Positions 23,082 to 33,500 of a stretch of 64,000 bases of DNA are shown piece by piece. The notes beneath the pieces are model-generated. The model did no database searches, had not been told where the DNA came from, and saw only the letters and a program-made list of their open reading frames with translations. Both the position numbers and the translations under genes were made by a program. Location: the NCBI GenBank assembly GCA_023101725.1, contig JALJCO010007879.1, positions 62,001 through 126,000 on the forward strand, written 5' to 3'. This stretch comes from Atherinomorus stipes. Lineage: Eukaryota > Chordata > Actinopteri > Atheriniformes > Atherinidae. Every line of letters starts with the position of its first letter. Position 1 is the first letter of the stretch.

Positions 23082-24330
23082 AGGCTCGTTCGGATTGACT
23101 GCGTCTGTCTACCGTCTGACTTCATGGTCAGACGAGAGCTGCGTGAGTCTCGGGGGCGGACCATAAACGCAGCGCATCTCAGCTGGACAAGTCCGCAACG
23201 TGAAGACTGCAATAACGGAGGATCTCGCGGCATTTGCCTTTATTGAGCTCAAAGTTACTGAACGCTGTGCAGATGTGATCAAGTCTGATTTCAGAGTAAT
23301 GAAACAGCGTGTTGTTGACGCTGATTACATGAACTTGTACTGGACTGTAGTAGACAGAATGTTGTTTACCTGTTAAGGTGAAACACAGAGGACAGTAATC
23401 TGGTAAATGTCCAGGCTCAAATATGAAAACCATAAATGCTTTGCCTTGAAGAATAAATTTAAAACAAATAAAGAAATAGAAACTTATTTTTTCTATATGG
23501 GGCTGGAAATAAATATTATATATTATATATTTTTTATTTTATTTTTATTAAGGATTTGGGTAGCATACTCATGGATAACATAAGGGGGAGCAAGTGGAAA
23601 GGTGGATACACACCAATAAGTCCATCAAATCCAAATTCTGAAGAGGATTTGTGAAAGTTTTGGTATAACTTAGTTAAGCTTTATATTTATCTGAGTAGAA
23701 TAACTTGTGGCTGTAACACGTTTGTGTTCCTCTGTTGCTGCAGTCAGATATCAGCCTGTTCAGATATCAGCCTGTCCAGATATCAGTCTGTCCAGATATC
23801 AGTCTGTCCAGATATCAGTCTGTCCAGATATCAGCCTGTCCAGATATCAGCCTGTCCAGATATCAGTCTGTCCAGATATCAGCCTGTCCAGATATCAGTC
23901 TGTCCAGATATCAGCCTGTCCAGATATCAGTCTGTCCAGGTTTGTGAACATCAGCCTAACTACAGTATGAAACACCAAGGCTGATTTTGTAGCCTGTTTA
24001 AAACACCTAAATGGATTTATTACTGGGGGACAGTCCCGTCCAACAATCGGAGCTTGCGTCAGTGAGAGGTGAAACCAATCAGAACCAGGTTCCGGCGGCG
24101 GTGGAGGCAGGTCCAAAAGCTGCAGTTGCTGAGGAGGAACTGCACGCTCCGACTGCAGACGGACGGCTCCCGCGATGTTTGATGATCATGTGGTCTGGTC
24201 ACGTTTTCCGGTGCAGTGCAGGCGCAGTCTGAAGTCGGACAAAGTTTCTAACCAGCATGCAACATTCCAGGACCACAATCCCTCACTTCCAGCCGAGTTG
24301 CGCTGCAGATAGCCAAAGTCGAACGAGCCT
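23082..24330 (-). mobile_element. AGGCTCGTTCG-ended element, right inverted copy
   Basis: 1,249 bp; the reverse complement of the left copy over essentially its whole length with few substitutions by eye. The 47-bp length difference is almost exactly three extra 16-bp units in its internal array. The superfamily is not assigned; TTA/TAA-like flanks hint at a Harbinger- or piggyBac-like target, but this is not proved. Confidence 0.88.
23745..23940. repeat. 16-bp tandem array, twelve units
   Basis: Complement of the array at 22.02 kb (CAGATATCAGYCTGTC), with twelve instead of nine units. Confidence 0.95.
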
Positions 24331-24722
24331 AGTCTACCACCATCATGTGACACAGAAGCTAAAATCTGATAGGCTACCACCATCATGTGATACAGAAGCT
24401 AGAATCTGATTGGCTATCACCATCATGTGATATAGAAGTAGAAAATGATAGGCGCCCACAATAAGTGAGAAGAAGAAAGAAATTGAGAGAGGCCACCATC
24501 TTAATGGGAAACGAAAGCAGAATCTCTACCACCGTAATGTGATACAGAAGCTAGAATCTGATAGGCTACCACCATCATGTGATACAGAAGCTAGAATCTG
24601 ATAGGCTACCACCATCATGTGATATAAAAGCTACAATCTGATAGGCTACCACCATCATGTGATATAGAAGCTAGAATCTGATAGGCTACCACCATCATGT
24701 GATATAGAAGCTAGAATCTGGC
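24331..24722 (-). repeat. 40-bp minisatellite block 3
   Basis: About nine units; those at 24440-24530 are scrambled (AGAAGTAGAAAATGATAGGC) while the rest are regular. Confidence 0.9.
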
Positions 24723-24896
24723 TGCTTTCACATCATTTCATTGCCTAAAACTCTCAGAAGTGAAAACAAATTGCATGTTTTCTATCTGTACAGTATTTCC
24801 TTGAGTATTTCTGTGCTCAAAATAGTATTGCTTCCGATATTTTGTCTGGTTGGTATCAAAGTATCGACTCCGGGGTATCGATATGCCCATTCCTAG

Positions 24897-25470
24897 TTTA
24901 ATTAGTTTAATCTGATCTTGGGAATGCCAGTTGCTGGTAATGGCTGGAGGCAATGCTAGTCTTTTTATCCTTGGGATGCTAGTTACTAGCTAGTTTTTTA
25001 CATTAGAAAAGCTCGTGGTTACCTGAAGGATGCTAACATTTTGGCTATGAATGCTAAATTCATTTTTTGTTACGCCAGCTGGTGAAAATAAAGACCATGG
25101 GACAAAATAAGACTCTCAAACAGACTACAACAGCTAAGAACAGCTAAAACAATTTGTCTTAAAAAAGAAAAAAAAGTCAAGAAGACTTAAACAGACTAAA
25201 TAAGGGACAAAACGTAGACTTTTAGTAGTGGCTAAATCCTTCGAGGGGTAGCTGCTACTGATCTCATCAATAATTTGATTGACCAGTAATTGAGCAGCCG
25301 ACCAAGGCAGATTAGTGTGTTAGCATCAGCATTGACACTGCCCATCTATCTATCAGGTGTTAGCATAGGAGAGGCTAACATCTAGTATGCTTTCTGCTGC
25401 AAGGATGTAGCCACCACTAGGCGATAGTCTTTATTTTGACCCTTATCCTCCTGTGCCATAGTAGTGCGAA
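24897..25470. other. Unassigned intergenic sequence
   Basis: No gene recognised; contains GCTAGT/GCTAAC words and AT-rich stretches. Confidence 0.4.
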
Positions 25471-25545
25471 TTTGTGCTGCGTTCCATTCACCTTGCAAAT
25501 GGGAAGTGGGAACTGGAGGATGATGTCCCAACCAACCAACTTCAT

Positions 25546-27345
25546 TGCTGCGTTCCATTTTGAACTCGGAAATTCCCAGTTCCTGGTACAAAGTTTCAAC
25601 TGGAACGGCCCCCGGAAGTCAGATTTCCCACTCGCAGCTCAGAGTTCAGATTTAAAGATAGCCGCGTCGTATTATCAGTTTTTGAAGCTCCTGTAATGTT
25701 ACATTTATTTACACGTCTTACTAATATTTTGTTGCATTAAATCAGTCGTACACGTAGTATTGGTTTATATAGATGTAGGGGGAAGCTGCTGCAGTGTAAA
25801 TCACATTTTTCATATAGTACTGTACATGTGAACTACAGAACAACTAAATAACAACAATATTACCATAGCTACGCAGATGACACACAGCTATATATTACAG
25901 TGTCACCAGGAGACCGGGGCCCTGTACAGGCTCTTGGTAAATGTATTAAGGAGATTAATGACTGGATGTGCCTCAACTTTCTTCAGCTGAACAAAAACAA
26001 AACTGAGGTGATTGTTTTTGGAGCCAAAAGGAAACGACAGCAGGTTGTCACAGAACTTCGGTCCATCCACCTAAAAACCACCAATGAGGCCAGAAATCTG
26101 GGTGTAGTGATGGACTCAGACCTAAACTTTGAAAAACACATCAAGGCGATCACTAAATCAGCCTACTATCACCTGAAGAACATCTCAAGGATAATAGATC
26201 TGATGTCTCAGCAGGACCTGGAAAAACTAGTCCATGCATTCATATTTAGTCGCCTTGATTATTGCAACAGTTTCGTGGTTCTACCTAAAAAATCAGTTAA
26301 ACAGCTGCAGCTCATTCAGAACTCTGCTGCCCGAGTTCTCACAAAGACCAGAAAAGTGGACCACATCAGTCCAGTTCTGAGGTCTTTACACTGCCGGTCC
26401 ATCAGAGAATAGACTTTAAAGTTCTGCTGCTGGTCTATAAAGCTCTGAATGGTTTAGGCCCAAAATACATCAGTGACCTCTTGACCCAGTATGAACCTAC
26501 TAGACCCCTCAGGTCATCTGGATCCGGCCTTTTATCAGTTCCCAGAGTCAGAACCAGACATGGAGAAGCTGCGTTCAGCTTCTATGCTCCACATGTCTGG
26601 AACAAACTCCCAGAAAGTCTCAGATCAGCTGAAACACTTAGTTTATTTAAATCCAGGCTGAAGACCCACCTGTTCTCAGCTGCATTTACGTAGATTTTAT
26701 TCAAAAGTTAAAATCCGCACATCTCTATATTCTCTTTTTAATCTTAAATGTTTTTAATGTTTAATTTTAGATCATGCTTCTACTTTTTTGTTCTTAATAT
26801 TTTTTTTTCCCTTTTGCACCCTGCTGTTATGCTTATAATGTTTTATATAAAGCACTTTGAATTGTCCTGTACATGAAATGTGCTATACAAATAAACTTGC
26901 CTTGCCTGACAACACTAGCTGTGCTAACAACGGCTAAAAACAATCACCTTAGCAAACACGTTGTTTTGCTAGGCTGCTAACAGGTTTTCCAGGTAGCAAC
27001 AATAATAAGTCAGTAAATTTTTTTCTTCAGCCATCACCTTGAAGAACAAAACTGACTGACTACTATTGCTGTAATTTTATTTCATATATGAGCTTATTAC
27101 CATATTGAATTTCCCTTGTATTGTTCATTTTCCGACCAGTGAACCAGAATGTAAGTTGGTCGGGTGTGACGTCATCCCCAGTTCCCACTTCCCAGTTCCA
27201 AAGTAAATGGAACGCAGCATAAATCTTTACTCGGAGGTGGCAGGATTGTCCGACTTTCCAAGTGGGAAATCCCACTTGGGGGGCCGTTCCAGTTGAAACT
27301 TCCTACTTGGAGCTGTGAATTTCCGAGTTCAAATGGAACGCAGCA
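25546..27345. mobile_element. TGCTGCGTTCCATTT TIR element containing an L2 end
   Basis: The left tip TGCTGCGTTCCATTTTGAAC and the complement of the right tip (TGCTGCGTTCCATTTGAACT) are mirror images, followed by inverted CTCGGAAATTC. Second, shifted copies of TGCGTTCCATT also flank both sides (25.48 and 27.22 kb), so two related elements may overlap. An L2 LINE tail lies in the middle. Confidence 0.7.
25860..26905 (+). mobile_element. L2-type LINE, 5'-truncated
   Basis: Starts in the RT palm (YADDTQLYI at about 25870) and runs through INDWMCLNFLQLNKNKTEVI, LDYCNSFVVLPKK and, after a frameshift near 26410, NKLPESLRSAETLSLFKSRL. The tail has GTGCTATACAAATAAACTTG and stops with CTTGCC repeats near 26905. 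It is the better preserved of the two L2 pieces. Confidence 0.9.
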
Positions 27346-28720
27346 TTAGCTTCAATGAGCAGAACCTGATAAAACGAATAGAAGCAGCTGTGACAAATGA
27401 TGGATTAGCTGCCGGAGCAAAAAAGTCAAAAACACCCTCCATATGTGAACATTTTCTTTATTTCATGCCAGGAAAGGCACATTCATACACAGAATCCAAC
27501 TGTTTTGATCGGCTATATAATGCTATATGCATCTACATTCACGCAATGCATATACTGTGATTCCCATTAATAAATGTAACATTAACATGAACACAATTTG
27601 TTAACCACAAAAAGATTCAGCACATATGACAATTTGTAATTTGCACAGTTTTAGCATAAGAGGAAGTATGTGCACCCTGTAGTCCATACAGTTTTACTCA
27701 CCTTTTACACCAAAGGAAACATCAGCAGCACTTTTGGTTTGGGAAAATTCAGAAAGAATATGTGTTTTCCAGCCTTCACAAGAAAGTTTGTCCCTTTTTT
27801 TTTGTTCCAGTTGCATAAAACAAGTCATGTTGCATCTGCATTCTCTCATAATGCACATAACAGACCAGCAGCTTGCGCACAAATCTTTCTCCTTTGGGAA
27901 ACAGTTTCTCCTCCACCTATTTACACCTTCTGCTACTCAGAACTACCCGGTCAACAGAGAAGCACCGTCAGGGACACTGTGCTTTTTACTCGCACCATAC
28001 TGTCCCACTATGAGACAAAAACACCATCCAAGAATGAATATCTTTCACTGAGCAAAATTCCTTTGCTCCAACACCAAAAAACTGATAGATCGGGTGGACT
28101 GAACAAGAAGAAGAACTCAGTCCCACTTTGCATTTATCAGCTTGACACGGCAGCAGCTTAAAGTGGTCGATACAACCACAGATTGCTCCAGAAGTTGCTG
28201 CAATTTCAGGGTCAGACGGACGAATACTGAGACGTTAAAAGGAATTTGGTTAAAGCAGAGAAAAGTTGGGACATTTTCTGTATGATAGCAGAATATACTG
28301 AGCCACAACTGCCAGCAGGAACCCTCACGACTTAGGAAAATATTAGTATTGAATAAAATAGCTGAGGAAATCCTCGTTATCCATGTTTACAACCAGCTGT
28401 CATAAATATCTGGAGGAATATTCATTTCTATCATGCAACTATAAACTGATGGAACTGTCGTTGTGCTTGATGCTGAAACATGGCTTTTTATTATCAGTTT
28501 TCAGCATGAGGAGGATTAATTTCAGTAAACTGTAAATTTATCGGCCAGTTCAGCTGCAATAGTGAAAACTCATGTTTGAGACGCTGCACGCTGTATGCAT
28601 GAAGTTAATACGACGCAGTATGTACGGTTCTCCTTGCATCATAATATAATTATTGTTAGTACATGATGCAATTATTTGTTACAGTTTGCATGTACATTGG
28701 TATATTATTATCATATTAAT
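27346..28720. other. Unassigned intergenic sequence
   Basis: Several open stretches up to about 160 codons (27670-28161) show no motif that I recognise and have AT-biased codons. No gene is called. Confidence 0.4.
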
Positions 28721-28774
28721 TAAGGATAGACGATACATCAGCCGGCCAATATTTGCTGCTTTTGTTGGCTTTTG

Positions 28775-28832
<58 letters not shown>
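28775..28832. repeat. (TA)n microsatellite
   Basis: About 58 bp of pure TA inside the outer hAT-like element. Confidence 0.97.
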
Positions 28833-28836
<4 letters not shown>

Positions 28837-28992
28837 TTGTTACAAATGCATTGTTTCTTTTTTCATATTTATTTGAAGTGATTTTTTTTTTTTTTCTTAA
28901 GAGTTTTCAAAATTAGTTTTCATTGTGACCGAATTATACTAATTTTGGGATCAAATGCAGTATTGGCCCCAAATATCATCAGGTTGTATCAG

Positions 28993-29761
28993 TAGGGATG
29001 GGCATATTGATACCCTGAAGTCGATACTTTGGTACCAGCCAGACAAAATCTCAGAATCGATACCATTTTGTTGGGCTTTGAAAAAATATCAATACACTGA
29101 AATATCATGATCTTTTCATATGCAGATTTCATACTGTCACGATTGCGATATTTCAGTGTATTGATATTTTTTCCTTGCCCTACTTTTTTGAGTATAGCGA
29201 TACCACTGTGCAGATACAAAACATGCAATTTGTTCTCACTTTTAAGAGTTTTAGGTAATGAAATGATGTGAAAGCAGCCAGATTCCAGCTTCTGGTGGTA
29301 GCCTATCAGATGTCATGATGATGCTGCTACTGTTAGTGATGATGATGATGTTTAGGTATCTTTCAGTACTTTAATGCAGGTTATTGCACATTATGTTTTG
29401 GTAAATTTATAATATTACTGTTGCATTTCATATTTGAATATTTTCACCACTGAATAAATGTTAATAATCTTAACCTTTACTTAAGTTATTTGATAATTAA
29501 ATGAAGTTTTTAATCTTATTTTTGTTTAATTTCTTCATCAATATAATTTATCATTGTTTTAAAAGCATTTTGCCAGAACATCTTTTCTTAAGTTTTACTT
29601 ATATTGAATATTGCCCTTGCGTTCAAGATATTAATGCAAAATGTACAATCATGTGGTTTCTTTTAAAGGGACCAAAAGTATCGGTATCGATAAAAAAAAA
29701 AAAGTACCATAAACTACTGGTATCGTATCGACATGAAAAATGTAGTTATTGCCCATCCCTA
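28993..29761 (+). mobile_element. hAT-like element (TAGGGATGGGCAT), unexpanded 769-bp reference copy
   Basis: Tips TAGGGATGGGCAT and TTGCCCATCCCTA; flanks TGTATCAG and CGTATCAC agree at six of eight bases. Near 29280-29320 it has one partial unit of the 40-bp repeat (CCAGCTTCTGGTGGTAGCCT) next to a short GATGAT run. This copy shows what copies 1 and 2 looked like before expansion. Confidence 0.85.
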
Positions 29762-29936
29762 CGTATCACCATTGGCTGGAGCTGATGAGAAAATATTGAT
29801 ATCTGTATCGGCCCTAAAAGTTCGGTATCGGTCTATCCCTAATATCAACAGTATACTTAATGTCTTCCACCATTGTCCACTCAGTATTTGATAACATATT
29901 ATCATCATCAGCCGTCCTTCGAGTCAGATTCCTCAT

Positions 29937-29942
29937 TTTATT
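29937..29942 (-). terminator. abhd8: Candidate abhd8 poly(A) signal
   Basis: AATAAA on the minus strand, about 435 bases after the abhd8 stop codon and about 95 bases before the hAT-like element. No other signal closer to the stop was noticed. It implies a 3'UTR of roughly 450 bases. Confidence 0.45.
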
Positions 29943-30374
29943 ACGTGCTGTTTTGCTTTGGTTTCCTCTGAAAGCTGATTATACCACGAGGTAACCATTT
30001 TTAGGGTGGGGGGATTCCAGCATCACATGGAGGATTTTATGTCTTTCACATCTTGTTGAGTCCGCTTTGCATCAATCATTTCACATACAAATCATGACTG
30101 GACAGTCCTTTTGGGCTCCAGTTGCATGTTGGAGTCATTTTGCAAACATGGTGCGACAAACTGGCATTAAAAGCAAAGAAGAAACTGTGTTTGCATCCAT
30201 TCCAGTCGTCATCTGTTCCCTCCTACTTCACCTTGGAGCACCAGCGGTCATCCACATCCTTGAGATGTGGCCCTGCTCATAATCGCTCTCAGCCTGGGAG
30301 CCTTAAGAACACATGCCAACTGCCAGAAAAAGGCCTTCTGCTTGGTTCTGTCATACAGGTAGTCTCCTCCAGGG

Positions 30375-30587
30375 TTATTTGTCCATAGCTTTGTTGATTT
30401 TAAGTGTGTTAATAGTGTCACAGACAGAAACTGTCTTCTCTGTATCCGTCTTGCAGCTGTCTTTTCTGGACATGTCGGGCTCCCATAGAAAAAACTCGTG
30501 TAGGAGGGTGTTAACGGTGTCAGGACACTCCATCATCACCATGTGGCTTCCCTCCTCAATGACTTTCAGAAACGCAAACAGAAGGAT
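30375..30587 (-). CDS. abhd8: abhd8 last coding exon
   Basis: After acceptor [45 protein letters not shown], then a variable hydrophilic tail ending KINKAMDK and TAA. It carries the catalytic His412. Confidence 0.93.
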   Translation of the reverse strand: MLLFAFLKVIEEGSHMVMMECPDTVNTLLHEFFLWEPDMSRKDSCKTDTEKTVSVCDTINTLKINKAMDK

Positions 30588-33500
30588 CTACAAACACAGC
30601 CAGAACGAAAACAACATATTACAACTAAGAATCACAGAAAAATAATGAAAAAAAGACACAAAACAGCTCTTTCATACACAACTCCAATTTAAAAAACGTT
30701 GGGACGTTGGTGGAAAATGTCAATAAATAAAGTAGATTTTATGATATAAAATTCCCCCCAAAAGACAAACAACATTTCAGATGATGAAACTGAGACATTT
30801 TACTATTTCATGGAAAATATGAGGTGATTGTGAATCTGATGCAGCAACACGTCTGTAAAGAGTTGGAACAGCAGCAACAAAAGGCTGGAAAATTAATAAT
30901 GGGAGGAGATTTTAATATCTAATTAGGTAAACTGGCAACAGGTCACTAACATGACTGGGTATAAAGGAGCATTTCAGAGAGGCAGAGTCTCTCAGATGGG
31001 AAGCTGGACAGAGGTTCACCAATCTGAGACAAACTGGCTCTAAATATCATCTATCGGCATCTAATATTATCAGAAGATGGAGAGAATCAGGAGGAATCTC
31101 TGTGTGCATGGGACAAGGCTGAATGTTGGTGATCTTCTGCATTAAAATCAGACATGATTCTCTACTGGAAACCACTGATGGACTCAGGAAGATTCCAGAA
31201 ATCTCTGTCTGTGAACACAGTTCACAGTTCTGGCATGACCAAAAGAAATATGGCTTCAATTTTTGGTATAAATGTGTGGTTTTTTTAAATGGATTTTGGC
31301 TTAAGCCTTGTTTTTAACTTTTGTAGCAACAAATTTACACTTTATTTTCATAATATCCCTTAGATGTACGTATACAATCCATAGTTTTTTGTTTGTTTGT
31401 TTCAATATACATTTTTTCAGGTTTTGTAGTTGTTACTACAGTGGTTGCTAAGGATGCTATTAACAACAAACTGAAAGAAAGCGATAAACACTACATTTGT
31501 GGTGCTGCGCTGGCTATAAAAAACTTTTTGCGCATCAAATACGTGCATATTCCTCAGTGAACATAATTAAGAAAATTCAAATAAGCTACACTATAAATAC
31601 ACACACTATCAGGTACTCAAGTGTTTGTTTTTCCTGGCTCTAGTGGCCTTTATATGATAGTATATCGAATAGAAAGGGGGTCAACACCACAACTACTTTT
31701 TACAGACGTGATGCTACACGACGGTAAACATCATCTTGGAACTACTTTTTACAGACGTACTACGATCAGATTCACAATCAGTTCGTATTTTCTATGAAAC
31801 AGGATATCTCAGTTTCATCATGTATGATGTTTATGTTCTAATGGGAATAAAACATGTTGATGAAATTTGGAAATCATTGAATTCTCATCTTATTGTAACT
31901 CAGCATCCCAACGTTTTTAGAATTCTGCGATGAAGAGGTGCTATACCTCTGCCATGCGCTGGTCTTCATCCATGGGCACGAACTTGTCACACATGCCATG
32001 AACCAGGAGGATGGGCACGGTGAGCTCAGCATGGTAGACCTCATCGCCCTCAGGCCAGTACTGCCCGCTCATCATGGCTCGCAGGACAAACGGAGACACG
32101 TTGAAAGCGTTGCCTTGCTTCAACAGCTGCTTCTCTTTAGCACCTTGACGAGCAAATCCGGCTCTGAACACCAGAGTAGAGAATGGTTAGAGTACTTCTG
32201 ATGGTATAGTGGATTCTCTGTGGTCTGTCAGCACGTAGGATCATAAAAATGCAGGTCTTACTTCAGGAAGCTCCATGCCAGACACGGTGACAGGCAGTGA
32301 AGGACGCAGGATGGCAGCTGGAAGATGGAGCAGAGGCTGGGCTCCAGAGCTGTGGGACCCCCTCCATTGATCATCACAACCTTATGGACCAGATCAGGAT
32401 ATTCATGGGCCAAAAAGGTGCAAAATGACACTCTGGAAGAGATATTAAGACACAGAAAGCAAGATAATTACCCTTAAAACTCTTAGCTATTATTTATACT
32501 GTTTTTGGTCATCTGTTTTAATTTTTTAATGTAAAAATCTGTGAAGATGAAGCTTTAATCCCAGTCAGTGTCCAGACATCATGTTCCAGTTCAGCCTCAG
32601 CTGCCAGAATATGAGTGTAATATATATATATAAAATGATGCAAAAATGCTATGCCCTTCTGGATGGACTATAAATGACTAGAAAACTTCTATATATCAAT
32701 TAATGTTGGTGTAGGAGCTAGTCTGAGCACCTGTATTGGGCACTAGGTGGCAGCACAGTTTATATATGTCTATATAAGTGGGAACCTTCCACCGTGTGAC
32801 AGGTGTTGCGCGTAGGAAGGTGAACATATAGTTTTTTGAACCGTTCTGCTCCACTCCATCTGTTTGTTTAGTTCATTCATTTTACATCTTTTGATTTGAA
32901 CAGTTTAACAGATCACGTCACTATTTTGTAAAAGCCGGTAAAATACATGTGGAAAATAAAAGATAAAACGATAAAAGTTTGGACTTGGCATTATTGGGCG
33001 CAGGTAATGCCAGCGATGAGACGTGTCGGTGTTCCACGAGTGACACTTCAGATGCTTTAAGCATTGGCTTAGCACCTTTACAGTTGGGTTCAAAACCAGA
33101 GGGTCCAATCTGGCCCGCGGGATGAATTTGGTAAAAGTAAAACAGACACAGAAGACAGTAACTGCACTCTTTTAATAAAAGAAACTGCAATTCCTAAATT
33201 TGTCCAAGTGAGGCTGCATTTATGTTAACTTATAGATCTGGAAAGTTCCTATCATGGTGTGAAAGACTGGATTTCTCAGGTCCAGATACCCGGGGTTAAA
33301 TGTTTAGTGATATTATAGATTCATTGTGATGTTCAAGCCGAAATGCACATGTAAATGAGTTAATATTTAAATGTTTACTGTATTGAATGAATAAGATTAA
33401 AATGCATACAATTAATAATCAAATAAATCAATAGAAATTAATAAATAGAAATAAATAAATAAAATATCATGCATCTCATAAAAAATAAAATGTTTATATA

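Larger units (their letters stand above)
20622..24896 (-). mobile_element. hAT-like element (TAGGGATGGGCAT family), giant expanded copy 2
   Basis: In reverse orientation relative to 28993-29761. The left tip is TAGGGATGGACGATACC, the right GGGTATCGATATGCCCATTC. About 350 bp at the left and 175 bp at the right align by eye with the 769-bp relative. The intervening 3.7 kb is the 40-bp minisatellite plus two inserted 1.2-kb elements. Flanks AGTTAATC and GTTTAATT are only partly alike. Confidence 0.75.
28721..29841. mobile_element. Outer hAT-like element of a nested pair
   Basis: Tips TAAGGATAGACGATAC and GGTATCGGTCTATCCCTA are inverted; flanks ATATTAAT and ATATCAAC agree at six of eight bases, both differences being transitions, which fits an old 8-bp target duplication. 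It contains a (TA)n run and the complete inner element at 28993-29761. Confidence 0.75.

Noticed and set aside
27670..28161. A 163-codon plus-strand frame
   Set aside because: No recognisable domain, AT-biased codons, no good splice or promoter context, and another overlapping frame in the same stretch.
28653..28835. Frame ending in an Ile-Tyr repeat
   Set aside because: It is a translation of the (TA)n microsatellite.
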